Both the position numbers and the translations under genes were made by a program. DNA of 64,000 nt, from the NCBI RefSeq assembly GCF_902459535.1, contig NZ_LR699553.1, positions 1,426,001 to 1,490,000 of the forward strand. The letters are read 5' to 3'. Of this stretch, positions 8,534-16,995 are shown one piece after another. This DNA comes from Paraburkholderia dioscoreae (GTDB taxonomy: Bacteria > Pseudomonadota > Gammaproteobacteria > Burkholderiales > Burkholderiaceae). The stretch's first letter is position 1. Each line of letters starts with the position of its first letter. The notes under the pieces were generated by a model. That model did no database searches. It had not been told where the DNA came from and worked only from the letters and a program-made list of their open reading frames with translations.

Positions 8534-8558
8534 CGAAGACGCCCTCGCGGCGTCTTCG
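8534..8558 (+). terminator. Intra-operon hairpin after the needle gene
   Basis: A perfect 10-bp stem (CGAAGACGCC/GGCGTCTTCG) with a 5-nt loop lies 18 bases after the needle stop and 15 bases before the next start. There is no T-run, so it is more likely an attenuating or 3'-end-stabilising structure than a full terminator. It would raise needle mRNA relative to downstream genes. Confidence 0.55.
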
Positions 8559-8572
8559 GGGAGCCATTGCAG

Positions 8573-9028
8573 ATGCAGCACGACACATTGGAACTGCTGA
8601 TTTCGATAGGTCACTACGCCCGCGTCCATCGACGCTTCGACGAGGCGCGCTATCTGTTCGGCCGGCTGGCGCTGCTATACCCGCGGCGAGCTTTCCCATA
8701 CCTCGGGTTGGGGCTCATCGAACTCGATCGCGCGAACTATCCCAGTGCGGCGTTGCTGTTCGGCCGCGCGCTGGAGGCCGTGCCCGACAGCGTGCTCGCG
8801 CGCGCCTGGCTCGGCGTGTGCCAGGTGCTCGAAGGACATTACGCGCTCGGCGCTCGCATGCTGATGACCGTGGCGGACAGCGACCAGCCTGGCGCGACTT
8901 CGATGGCAGCGGCATTCCTGAAATTGCCTGAATGCGCGCCCTTTGCCGCTGCTCGCGTTGCGCAGGTCGAGCCCACCGCAGCATCCCTTTCAACCATTGA
9001 ACGACTGACTATTCGAAACGGGTATTGA
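8573..9028 (+). CDS. TPR protein, SctG/HrpB1-type T3SS chaperone
   Basis: 151 residues, almost entirely tetratricopeptide-like helices: DEARYLFGRLALLYPRRAFP, PYLGLGLIELDRANYPSAAL and LARAWLGVCQVLEGHYALGA. It occupies the SctG position (between needle and inner rod), where TPR chaperones such as YscG or HrpB1/HrpK hold the needle subunit in the cytoplasm. The start ATG 8573 has GGGGAG about 9 bases upstream; a TTG at 8567 is the alternative. Specific partner inferred from order. Confidence 0.72.
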   Translation: MQHDTLELLISIGHYARVHRRFDEARYLFGRLALLYPRRAFPYLGLGLIELDRANYPSAALLFGRALEAVPDSVLARAWLGVCQVLEGHYALGARMLMTVADSDQPGATSMAAAFLKLPECAPFAAARVAQVEPTAASLSTIERLTIRNGY

Positions 9029-9029
9029 A

Positions 9030-9353
9030 ATGTTGCTACTCCCCGACACTATCGTGCCGCTGCAAGCCGGCGCGTTGTCTCCCGTATCTCCCGCTGCTGG
9101 CGCGTCCGCAGACGGAGCAGGCGCTGGAGTATCGCCACTCGAGCGGCTGCTGGCGAGTGCGCAGGACAGGCAGGACACCTCGACGCGAGGGTTGTCGCAG
9201 CACCTGGACCAATTCGGCGCGAGCCATATCTCGACGGAAGACATGCTGCGTCTTCAGGTCGATCTGAACGCCTTCGAGGTGCAAACGCAAATGATGACGC
9301 ACGTCGCCGACGACATCGGCCGTGCGATCCAGACCCTGACGCAGCGAAGCTGA
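9030..9353 (+). CDS. sctI: T3SS inner-rod protein SctI (HrpB2/HrpJ-like)
   Basis: 107-residue early substrate that would link the export gate to the needle. The C-terminal half has the typical inner-rod helix pattern: SHISTEDMLRLQVDLNAFEV and QTQMMTHVADDIGRAIQTLT, the latter ending close to the C-terminus as in SctI/HrpB2. The N-terminal half is small-residue-rich and probably disordered. It begins 1 base after the SctG-like gene and overlaps sctJ in a TGATG junction, which suggests translational coupling. Confidence 0.83.
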   Translation: MLLLPDTIVPLQAGALSPVSPAAGASADGAGAGVSPLERLLASAQDRQDTSTRGLSQHLDQFGASHISTEDMLRLQVDLNAFEVQTQMMTHVADDIGRAIQTLTQRS

Positions 9354-10198
9354 TGCGCCGCGCCCTGATCCTGCTGCCGGTGCTACTTTTCCTCGTCGGC
9401 TGCAGAACCTCGCTTTTCGAAGGCCTGGACGAGGACCAGGCGAACCGTATCGTCGCCGCGTTGAGCCACCACGGCATCAACGGCTACAAGGAGCGCAACC
9501 CCGACCGCACGTGGAACATCACGGTCGACGACGAGGATGCGGTAATCGCCACCGAACTGGCGAGCGCCTATGCACTGCCGCGCGGCGGCCACGCGAATCT
9601 CGGCGATCTGTTCAGTCGCCAGGGGCTTATTTCGAGCCCCGAGGAAGACCGTGTCCGCTACGTGTACGGGCTCTCGCAGGAACTCTCCGAGACGCTCGAA
9701 AAAATGGACGGCGTGCTGCTTGCCCGCGTACACATCGTGCTGCCCGAAAAGGATCCGATGGACCCGGCGCAGGACACGCTGCCGTCGGCTTCCGTGATGA
9801 TGCGTTATCGCAGCGACTACAACCTCGAGCCGATGCGCGACCGGATTCGTGCGCTGGTCGCGGGCGGCGTCGAAGGGCTGACGCCTGCGCGCGTCTCGTT
9901 GACGCTCGTCGCGGTCACGCCGGTGCTGACGTTCCCCGGCAACTGCGCAGCCGGCGACGATGTCGCCGGTGCCGCCGGTGCGGTTGCCGCGACGACCTGC
10001 CCGCAGAGTAACGGCTACGTGCCGTCGCGCGCCACGGCGATGCTGGTTGTGCTGGCGTTGCTAGTATTGCTGATGAGCGGATCGATCTGGCTGTGGGATT
10101 CGGGAAGGCGCACGTGGTTCAAGCCGAAGAAGCGCGCCGACGCAGCCGACGGGAGCGGTCGTGCGAAGTCCGCCGGCCATGCCGAGGGCGACGCATGA
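9353..10198 (+). CDS. sctJ: T3SS inner-membrane ring lipoprotein SctJ (HrcJ/YscJ)
   Basis: 281-residue YscJ/FliF-family ring protein. The signal sequence ends in the lipobox LVGC with Cys17. The two YscJ ring-building domains follow: GLDEDQANRIVAALSHHGI, and then ARVHIVLPEKDP with SASVMMRYR. A C-terminal membrane helix is at about 226-247 (AMLVVLALLVLLMSGSIWLW). The periplasmic segment before the helix carries a small Cys/Gly/Ala-rich insertion. The stop overlaps the sctK start (ATGA). Confidence 0.95.
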   Translation: MRRALILLPVLLFLVGCRTSLFEGLDEDQANRIVAALSHHGINGYKERNPDRTWNITVDDEDAVIATELASAYALPRGGHANLGDLFSRQGLISSPEEDRVRYVYGLSQELSETLEKMDGVLLARVHIVLPEKDPMDPAQDTLPSASVMMRYRSDYNLEPMRDRIRALVAGGVEGLTPARVSLTLVAVTPVLTFPGNCAAGDDVAGAAGAVAATTCPQSNGYVPSRATAMLVVLALLVLLMSGSIWLWDSGRRTWFKPKKRADAADGSGRAKSAGHAEGDA

Positions 10199-10770
10199 GG
10201 CACGCCTATACCTGCGCACCGGCCTACTGGGCGCATCACAGCTGGCTCGAACGCGGGCAGCCCGTCCGTGATGAACGCACCGCGCGCGCCGCCCACGCAT
10301 TTCTGTTCGGCCGTTATCCGCAACTGGTTCGGGTGGCGCTGGCTGATGTGCCGCCCGTGCTGCCGATCTGGCCGCGGCCCGCGTGTGCGCGCTTGTGCCG
10401 GATCGTCGCCGCGCTCGCGTTCGCGCCTTCTCTGCGGCGCGTCGTCGCCGCGCAGGGCCGCGCCGCGTTTGCGGCCGGTGTCGCACCGCGGTTGCTGGCG
10501 GAAATTCAGCGGCATCCGCGCGCCGCAGCGGACGACCTGAAGGTCGAGCCGACGCCGTCGCTGTTCAGCCGGCGCGACATGACGGCGGCTGGCCTGGCAC
10601 TGACGCTCGCCGCCGCCGCTGATTCGCGCTACGCGTTCTGGTGGAGCCTGCGCTTGCCGCGCGAGATCTGCGAGGCCGCGAGCAGTTATCGCGTGCGTGA
10701 ACTGTCCTCTGCCGACGCACGCAAACTGGTCGCCGAGGCCCGCCGTCTGATGGAGGCCCATCCATGCTGA
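10195..10770 (+). CDS. sctK: T3SS cytosolic sorting-platform protein SctK (HrpB4-like)
   Basis: 191 residues beginning MRHAYTCAPAYWAHHSWLE, which resembles the aromatic-rich start of SctK/HrpB4 proteins, and lying between sctJ and sctL as in Yersinia. It would connect SctD to the SctQ/SctL/SctN sorting platform. The start at 10195 gives a 4-base ATGA overlap with sctJ; longer frames start inside sctJ. The sequence is Ala/Arg-rich and poorly conserved in this family, so the call rests mainly on order and the N-terminal pattern. Confidence 0.75.
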   Translation: MRHAYTCAPAYWAHHSWLERGQPVRDERTARAAHAFLFGRYPQLVRVALADVPPVLPIWPRPACARLCRIVAALAFAPSLRRVVAAQGRAAFAAGVAPRLLAEIQRHPRAAADDLKVEPTPSLFSRRDMTAAGLALTLAAAADSRYAFWWSLRLPREICEAASSYRVRELSSADARKLVAEARRLMEAHPC

Positions 10771-11570
10771 TCTGTCGAATGGGCGCCTGGCGGATCGAAT
10801 CGGACGGGCATCTGAGCGCGCACGAACTGGCGTCGCTCGATGGCCTGCGCGCCGTCGACTCGGACCGTGCGGCCGAACTGGCGCACGAGCGCCGCCGCCT
10901 CGCCAGGCAAGTGCGTGAGCTTAAGCGCCGCGCGTGGCGCCGCGGCCGGGCCGCCGGAACGGCGGCGGCGCTGCGTGAACAGGTGGGACATATGGGTGCG
11001 GCGGCGTTCGCTGCCCACCGTATCGAGGACAGGCTCACGCAAATCGTGCTCAGCGCGGTGAGCGACATTGTTGGTCAACTGCCGCCGTCGGCGGTGTTGT
11101 CCAATCAACTGCGCCGTGCGCTGATGGTGGCGCAGTCGCAGCGGTTGGTGTCGGTGCGAGTCGCACCGGCCGACTTCGATGACGCAGTCCGTCTGATCGC
11201 GACCCTCGAGCAGGAACTTGGCGCGCCGCTTTGCAGCGTGCTTGCCGACGTGGGGCTACCCGCTCATGCATGCGTCGTTGAGACCGAGTCTGGCGTGATC
11301 GACGGCGGTTTGAAGATCCAGTTGCCGGCGCTGGAGCGCGGCATTCGCGACAGCGTGGCGGCGTTGCTGCGCGAATATGACTTCGCTGATGGCTCCGGAC
11401 ATACGGCGCTCGATATGGTTGGGCACGGCGTGCGGCAGACGTTGGCCGCGCTGGCGGCGCCTTTGTCGACGCGGGCATCGCCGAGTACGCCGAGTGTGCC
11501 GAGTGCGCAGCCGCCCTTGCCGAACACAGTCCGTGTGTTCCGGCGGCCACTCGCGCGGGAGGTGGGATGA
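10764..11570 (+). CDS. sctL: T3SS ATPase stator SctL (HrpE/YscL)
   Basis: 268-residue FliH/SctL-type protein that links the ATPase to the sorting platform. The N-terminal half is an Arg/Glu/Ala-rich long helix (HERRRLARQVRELKRRAWRR), followed by the globular half with ALREQVGHMGAAAFAAHRIE and the VRVAPADFDDAV strand region typical of the V/A-type ATPase E-subunit-like fold. The C-terminal 30 residues are Ser/Pro-rich. It overlaps sctK by 7 bases and sctQ by 4. Confidence 0.85.
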   Translation: MLICRMGAWRIESDGHLSAHELASLDGLRAVDSDRAAELAHERRRLARQVRELKRRAWRRGRAAGTAAALREQVGHMGAAAFAAHRIEDRLTQIVLSAVSDIVGQLPPSAVLSNQLRRALMVAQSQRLVSVRVAPADFDDAVRLIATLEQELGAPLCSVLADVGLPAHACVVETESGVIDGGLKIQLPALERGIRDSVAALLREYDFADGSGHTALDMVGHGVRQTLAALAAPLSTRASPSTPSVPSAQPPLPNTVRVFRRPLAREVG

Positions 11571-12538
11571 CTCTCTGGCCCGACATGGAGACCGTAGCGC
11601 TCGCGGACGTTGAGCGCATCAACCTGGCGATCCGCCACTTCGGCAGTCCGCATGCGGTGTCGGTCGGCACGCGGGGTTTCACGCTGCTGTTCGAGCCGTG
11701 CCGCGCACGCTATCCGCTAAGGGTATCAGGTGTTGCCGGGCAGGCACCGTTCAGTGCCGGCTGCGATGCCGGCGCGTTGCTGCCGGAGCTGACGCCGTTA
11801 GTGACCGAGGCGCGCGGCGATGCGGCGCTCCTGCATGTCGCGGACGCGTTGAGTGACTGGCTGTGTGCGCTCGAGGGACTGTTCGGCTTCACGATCGAAC
11901 TCACCGGTGTCGCATTCGACGGCTTTCCGGAGCAGGGCGCCTATGGCCTCGCGGTGACCCACACGACGAGCGGTCGCACCGCCCATTTTTCATTTTGCAG
12001 CCCGGCGGTCGATGAATGGCTGCGATTGCGTATACCGCCCGCGCCTTCCAGAAACGCATTGCTGAGCCGCCTTTACATACGCTTGCCGGTTTGCATGCCC
12101 GGTCCGTGGCTATCGCTGCCGAGGCTGCGCAGGATCGCGGTCGGTGACGCACTGCTATTCGACCGCGATTCCACCTACCTGCGTGTGCCATTGCGAGTCG
12201 GCACATGCCGGATCCTGTTCCAATTTACCAAGGAGTACACCGTGATAGACCGTGTGATGACCGATGAAACCCAGCCCGTCGAAGTGACCAGCGAACTGCT
12301 GCCGATCGACTCGATCACCTTCGCCTTCGAGGCGGTGCTCGGCACGTTGTCGTTGTCGGTAGCCGAACTGGCGCATCTGCGCGAAGGCTCGATCGTCGCG
12401 TTCCGGTTGCCGGCGCGCGAGCGCAAGGTCACGCTTTTGTGTCAGGGCATTCCCTTTGCTCGTGGCGAGTTGATCGATATCGAAGGCGCGATGGGCGTGC
12501 GCGTCACGCGGCTAACCCAGGAGGATCTGCCGGCATGA
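11567..12538 (+). CDS. sctQ: T3SS sorting-platform (C-ring) protein SctQ
   Basis: 323 residues. The C-terminal 80 residues form a SpoA (FliN-like) domain with the pattern LLPIDSITFAFEAVLGTLSL and REGSIVAFRLPARERKVTLL, ending in the RGELIDIEGAMGVRVTRL strand that closes SpoA domains. The N-terminal part is divergent, as is usual. An internal GTG/ATG start for a short SctQ-C form is plausible near 12243-12255 (GTGATAGACCGTGTGATGAC, preceded by AAGGAG at about 12230), as known for other SctQ proteins; this is inference. Overlaps sctL and sctR by 4 bases each. Confidence 0.86.
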   Translation: MTLWPDMETVALADVERINLAIRHFGSPHAVSVGTRGFTLLFEPCRARYPLRVSGVAGQAPFSAGCDAGALLPELTPLVTEARGDAALLHVADALSDWLCALEGLFGFTIELTGVAFDGFPEQGAYGLAVTHTTSGRTAHFSFCSPAVDEWLRLRIPPAPSRNALLSRLYIRLPVCMPGPWLSLPRLRRIAVGDALLFDRDSTYLRVPLRVGTCRILFQFTKEYTVIDRVMTDETQPVEVTSELLPIDSITFAFEAVLGTLSLSVAELAHLREGSIVAFRLPARERKVTLLCQGIPFARGELIDIEGAMGVRVTRLTQEDLPA

Positions 12539-13170
12539 CCGATCAGTTCAATCCGCTGCAGACCATCAGCCTGTTCTTCATGCTTGGGCTGATGCCACTC
12601 GCAGTCGCTATGACCACCTCGTTCACGAAGTTCAGCATCGTGCTCACGCTGCTGCGCTCCGCATTGGGGGTGCAGCAGGCACCGAGCAATCTCGTGATCT
12701 CCGGCCTCGCCCTCGCGGCGACGCTGGTGGTCATGGCGCCGACCATTTCGAAGATCGAGGCCGCGCTCGATAACGGCGACGGTGCGATGCCGCGCGCCAC
12801 CGAACTTCTGCAGGCCGTGCGCGGCCCGCTGGGCGACTTCATGCTGAAGCACTCGCGAGCCGACGAACGGCAGTTTCTCGTCGGCGCCGCGAAACGGATC
12901 GATCCGGAGCGAGAAGCGCGCGAAACGGACATGCAGTTGCTGATTCCGGCATTTCTGATCAGCGAGATATCGAGTGGCTTCGAAGCGGGCTTCCTGCTCT
13001 ATATCGCATTTCTGGTGGTGGATCTGGTGGTCGCCAATGTGCTGAGCGCGATGGGCATGATGATGCTCTCGCCGAGCACCGTGTCGATTCCGTTGAAGCT
13101 GTTCATCTTCGTGTCGGTATCGGGCATGTCGAAGCTCATGCACGGCCTTATCGTCAGCTACGTCAAATGA
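12535..13170 (+). CDS. sctR: T3SS export apparatus protein SctR
   Basis: 211-residue polytopic export-gate subunit of the FliP/SctR family, the most conserved part of the gate. Visible are the family stretches TTSFTKFSIVLTLLRSALGV, LLIPAFLISEISSGFEAGFL and the C-terminal LMHGLIVSY. Length is close to the usual 215-220. The start at 12535 overlaps the sctQ stop; upstream frames lie inside sctQ. Confidence 0.96.
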   Translation: MTDQFNPLQTISLFFMLGLMPLAVAMTTSFTKFSIVLTLLRSALGVQQAPSNLVISGLALAATLVVMAPTISKIEAALDNGDGAMPRATELLQAVRGPLGDFMLKHSRADERQFLVGAAKRIDPEREARETDMQLLIPAFLISEISSGFEAGFLLYIAFLVVDLVVANVLSAMGMMMLSPSTVSIPLKLFIFVSVSGMSKLMHGLIVSYVK

Positions 13171-13442
13171 ACGGCCTGCCTTCTCTTGCCAACTTGTCGA
13201 GCGATGCGCTGATGCTGGTGTTCTGGCTCTCGCTGCCCGCGCTCGCAGTTGCCACCGCCGTTGGTCTGCTGATCGGCCTGTTGCAGTCGGTCACGCAAAT
13301 CCAGGACCAGAGCCTGCCCTATGGCGCCAAGATCATCTGCGTAGGGGGCGTACTGATCATCACCGCGCCGTGGGCGAATCGCGAACTCTCGCGCTTCCTT
13401 GCGCACGTGTTCACCTATATCGCGGCGGGCCGCTTGCATTGA
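13167..13442 (+). CDS. sctS: T3SS export apparatus protein SctS
   Basis: 91-residue, two-helix export-gate protein of the FliQ/SctS family. The first helix (LMLVFWLSLPALAVATAVGL) and the family motif QIQDQSLPYGAKI are visible, then the second helix with LIITAPWANRELSRF. Overlaps the sctR stop by 4 bases. Confidence 0.95.
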   Translation: MNGLPSLANLSSDALMLVFWLSLPALAVATAVGLLIGLLQSVTQIQDQSLPYGAKIICVGGVLIITAPWANRELSRFLAHVFTYIAAGRLH

Positions 13443-13444
13443 CC

Positions 13445-14167
13445 ATGGACCCTATCCGCTATCTCGAAGGTTTCGCGTTCTGCACGATCCGGCCGGCCGT
13501 CGCGCTCTCCATGATTCCATTTAGCCAGAGCGGCCCGCTCGGAAGCAAGTTGCGGGTGCCGCTTCTTCTAGTGATCGCCATGCTGCCGCAGCAGGTAGGC
13601 TGGCCACCGCATCCTGTGCCGGCGATGGTGGTCGAAGTCGCCACCGGTGTCGTGCTCGGCCTGCTGCTCGGCACGATCTTCCACGCCGCCGGCGCTGCCG
13701 GCGCGATGCTGGATCAGCAGGGGGGCTATGCGAGTGCCGCGATGTACGACCCGCATTTCCAGCAGGAAGCAGCGCTGTTCGAACAATTGTTTCTGCAATT
13801 CGCCGCGCTGACGCTATTCACGGGGCCCGGCCTGCCACTGCTGTTCGGTTTCTTCACGGACGCGTGGGTGCTGTGGCCTCCTGGGCAATGGCGCGGCGAC
13901 CTGGTCGACGTGTTCCGCCAACTGGCACTGCGCAATCTCGCGGACGTACTCACCGAAGGCGTGCGGCTTGCGACCCCGTTGCTCGGCCTCATGCTGCTCG
14001 TCGATGTCGCGTTCGGGCTGATGTCGCGGCATGCGAAGCGGCTCAATCCCTTCGCGACCGCGCGCACGGTCAAAGCCGGAGTGCTGACGTTTGCGGCTGT
14101 GCTGAGTGTGCCTGCTCTGTTCGCACAGTTGCGCATCGCGTTCGATCACGTGATCCATCTGCAATGA
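13445..14167 (+). CDS. sctT: T3SS export apparatus protein SctT
   Basis: 240-residue polytopic gate protein of the FliR/SctT family. It has several long hydrophobic helices and the conserved polar stretch AGAMLDQQGGYASAAMYDP in the first third. It starts 2 bases after sctS and overlaps sctU by 4 bases; the larger frame upstream lies inside sctS. Length is a little short of the usual 255-270. Confidence 0.93.
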   Translation: MDPIRYLEGFAFCTIRPAVALSMIPFSQSGPLGSKLRVPLLLVIAMLPQQVGWPPHPVPAMVVEVATGVVLGLLLGTIFHAAGAAGAMLDQQGGYASAAMYDPHFQQEAALFEQLFLQFAALTLFTGPGLPLLFGFFTDAWVLWPPGQWRGDLVDVFRQLALRNLADVLTEGVRLATPLLGLMLLVDVAFGLMSRHAKRLNPFATARTVKAGVLTFAAVLSVPALFAQLRIAFDHVIHLQ

Positions 14168-14904
14168 GCAACAAGAGCGAAGCGCCGACCCCCAAGCGGA
14201 TCCGCCGCGCGCGCAGGGACGGCGAGATCTCGAAGAGCACGCATCTGACAGTGGCGTTCAGCGGCCTGTGCTGGTGGCTTTATCTGTTCATCGAGGCACC
14301 CCACCTGTATGCGCTGGGCAACGAGCTGATCCTGCGCGTGACAACCTTGGACGGCTCGCGCGAGTTCGGCGACCGGCTTGCGTCGACGTGTGCCGCGCTT
14401 TACGCCTTCATGTCGCCGGTGTTGGCGGCGCTCGGTGTCGGCGCGCTCGCGGTGCTGGTGCCCGAACTGATGCAAACACGCGGCCTGTTGGCATGGAAGC
14501 GCGTCATGCCTGACGTCAAGCGCCTGAATCCCGTCAATGGATTGAAGCAGATGTTCAGCCTACGCCTTGTGTGGGACACCGTCCTCACGATCATCCAGTT
14601 CACGATCCTGCTGTTTCTGTTTGTGCAGGCACTGGTCGCGTGGCTGCGGCAGCTTGCGCCCATCTGGACATTTTCCTTACCGGTTCATCTTGGCTATGCG
14701 GCCGTCTCGCACTCGCATTTGCTGCTCTGGATGACCGTATCGCAGATCGCGCCCGGCGTGGCCGACTATCTCGTCCAGCGCTTTCTGTGGCTGCGCGGTT
14801 TGCGCATGGACAAGAACGAAATCAAACGCGAATTCCGCGACGACGAAGGCGATCCTTACGTCAAAAGCCGTCGTCGTGCGCTTCATCGGGAGTTAGGTCA
14901 ATAA
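14164..14904 (+). CDS. sctU: T3SS export apparatus protein SctU, lacking the autoprotease domain
   Basis: 246 residues, against about 350 for normal SctU/FlhB proteins. The N-terminal signature (SEAPTPKRIRRARRDGEISK), four hydrophobic helices and the cytoplasmic linker (NEIKREFRDDEGDPYVKSRR) are intact. The protein stops at HRELGQ, about where the linker would enter the cytoplasmic switch domain that carries the self-cleaving NPTH motif. The sctV ATG follows after one base, so no hidden remainder lies downstream, and NPTH was not found elsewhere in the window. SctU normally switches secretion from early (needle) to late (effector) substrates together with SctP, which is also absent. Either the domain was deleted or it is encoded elsewhere. 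Confidence 0.92.
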   Translation: MSNKSEAPTPKRIRRARRDGEISKSTHLTVAFSGLCWWLYLFIEAPHLYALGNELILRVTTLDGSREFGDRLASTCAALYAFMSPVLAALGVGALAVLVPELMQTRGLLAWKRVMPDVKRLNPVNGLKQMFSLRLVWDTVLTIIQFTILLFLFVQALVAWLRQLAPIWTFSLPVHLGYAAVSHSHLLLWMTVSQIAPGVADYLVQRFLWLRGLRMDKNEIKREFRDDEGDPYVKSRRRALHRELGQ

Positions 14905-14905
14905 C

Positions 14906-16984
14906 ATGTCGAACCGTTCCATTCTCAGCCGCTACGATCTGTCGGCATTTTTCGCGCGTCACGCGGACCTCGCCGTCGGCGTCGGCATTCTGGCGGTCCT
15001 TGCCTTGCTGATCGTGCCGGTGCCGCCGTTCGTGCTCGATCTGTTCATCTGCGTGAGCTTCGCCTCCGGCCTGACGATGCTGACCACCACGCTGTATGTA
15101 TCGAAGGCCGCCGACCTCGCGAGCTTTCCGTCGCTGCTGCTGATCACGACGTTGCTGCGCCTTGCGCTGGCTATCGCTTCGACCAAGATGATCCTGCTCC
15201 ATGCGCACGCCGGCCAGATCATCGGCGCGTTCGGCGAGATGGTGGTCGGCGGCAATGTGGCGGTCGGCCTCGTGGTGTTCGTGGTGCTGGCGGCGATCCA
15301 GTTCATCGTCGTGGCAAAAGGCGCGGACCGTGTCGCGGAAGTGGCGGCGCGCTTCACGCTCGACGGCATTCCGGGGCGGCAGATGAGTATCGACGCCGAC
15401 ATGCGCAGCGGGGTGGTCACGGCTGCCCAGGCGAGCCGTCTGCGCGCGTCGCTCGAACGCGAAACCTATTTCTACGGCTCGCTCGACGGCGCGATGAAAT
15501 TCGTCAAGGGCGATGCGGTGGCGAGCCTCGTCGTCGCGCTGGTGAATATCGTCGGCGGATTGGCGGTCGGCATTGCGCAGCGCGGCATGTCGTTTGGCGA
15601 CGCGTTGCACACGTACACGATTCTGACGGTCGGCGACGGTCTGGTGTCGCAGATTCCGTCGCTGATCGTCTCGGTGGCCGCGGGCATTCTGGTTACCCGC
15701 GTGAGCGCCACCGATGGCGCTGACGCCCATCTCGGCGGTGACATCTACAGGCAGCTGGCGGCGCATCCGAAAGCCATCGGCATGGCCGGCGTGGCGTGTC
15801 TGTCGCTGGGGGCGATTCCCGGCTTTCCGCACATCCAGTTCCTGGTGGCCGGCGGTCTGCTGCTCGTGCTCTCCATCACGCTGATGCGCAACGCTGCGCT
15901 CGCGAACAACTCGCAGCGCGCGCTGATGCCCGGCATGACGCGCGACGGCGGCAATTACGTGCCGCGCATTCTCGACGATGTCGAATTGGGCACGAGTGCG
16001 GCATTGCGCCTGCGGCTCGGTCTGGAGGCTTTCGATGCATTGCGGCCCGAGGCGCTGAACCGCCAGATCGGCCAGTTGCGCCGCAAGCTGATGGTCGAGC
16101 TGGGCGTGCCGTTTCCGGGTCTCGCGCTATTGCGCGACTCGCGGCTCGCGCCCGAGCGCTACGTGGTCGATATCGAGGACGTGCCGTTTGCGAGCGGCAC
16201 GCTGGTCGCCGCACACACGCTGGTGAGCGGCGAAGCGAGCCGCATCATGTTCGAAGGCGTGCCGGGCTACCGGCCGCAAGCCGCGAAATCGGTCTGGGTG
16301 CCGAGCGCGACCGCGGCCTCGCTCGACGACCCGGAGATCCACAAGGCGAGTGTCGACGAGGCGCTATGCGATCACCTCGCGGAAGTTTGCGAGCGTTCGG
16401 CGGCCGACTTTCTCGGCACCCAGGAGACGCGCTTTTTGCTCGATCAACTATCGATCGAGTTTCGCGAGCTGGTCGCTCAGGCGGTGCAGGCCGTGAACAC
16501 GGTTCAACTCGCCAGCGTGCTGCGGCAATTGCTGCAGCAGCGCGTGCCGATCCGCAATCTGCGCGCGATTCTCGAAGCCGTCGTACGCGTCCCGGCGGCC
16601 GAGCGCACGATCGACCGGATGGTGCGGCAGGCACGCATTCAGCTAGGTCCGCAGATCGCGCGCAGCTACGCCGACCTCGAGACGTGGACGATCTCCACGG
16701 CGGTGCTCGATCCATCATGGGAAGCCGAGCTTGAAGCGCAGATCAGAAGTGGCGTGGACGGTGAACCGCAGTGTGTGCTTTCCGTAGAGGAACTGGAGCG
16801 TGCACAGCGGACCTTCATGACCGAGCTGAACGGGATCTCGCTGATCGTGACGAATGCGATGCTGCGTCCGCATCTGGCGCGTCTGTTGCGCGACTTCGGC
16901 CGGCGCATCGACGTGCTGGCCATTGAAGAGATTCCGTTCGACGTCTACCGCGTCCAATCCGTCGCGACGCTGGGCGCGGCATGA
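14906..16984 (+). CDS. sctV: T3SS major export apparatus protein SctV
   Basis: 692-residue export-gate protein of the FlhA/SctV family. The N-terminal half has about eight membrane helices with the conserved loop FTLDGIPGRQMSIDADMRSG. The C-terminal half, from about residue 360, is the cytoplasmic nonameric ring that docks chaperone-substrate complexes. Full-length compared with about 690-700 for the family, so the gate lacks only the SctU switch domain. It starts 1 base after the sctU stop and overlaps the first possible start of sctN. Confidence 0.96.
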   Translation: MSNRSILSRYDLSAFFARHADLAVGVGILAVLALLIVPVPPFVLDLFICVSFASGLTMLTTTLYVSKAADLASFPSLLLITTLLRLALAIASTKMILLHAHAGQIIGAFGEMVVGGNVAVGLVVFVVLAAIQFIVVAKGADRVAEVAARFTLDGIPGRQMSIDADMRSGVVTAAQASRLRASLERETYFYGSLDGAMKFVKGDAVASLVVALVNIVGGLAVGIAQRGMSFGDALHTYTILTVGDGLVSQIPSLIVSVAAGILVTRVSATDGADAHLGGDIYRQLAAHPKAIGMAGVACLSLGAIPGFPHIQFLVAGGLLLVLSITLMRNAALANNSQRALMPGMTRDGGNYVPRILDDVELGTSAALRLRLGLEAFDALRPEALNRQIGQLRRKLMVELGVPFPGLALLRDSRLAPERYVVDIEDVPFASGTLVAAHTLVSGEASRIMFEGVPGYRPQAAKSVWVPSATAASLDDPEIHKASVDEALCDHLAEVCERSAADFLGTQETRFLLDQLSIEFRELVAQAVQAVNTVQLASVLRQLLQQRVPIRNLRAILEAVVRVPAAERTIDRMVRQARIQLGPQIARSYADLETWTISTAVLDPSWEAELEAQIRSGVDGEPQCVLSVEELERAQRTFMTELNGISLIVTNAMLRPHLARLLRDFGRRIDVLAIEEIPFDVYRVQSVATLGAA

Positions 16985-16995
16985 AGGAGAACCTC

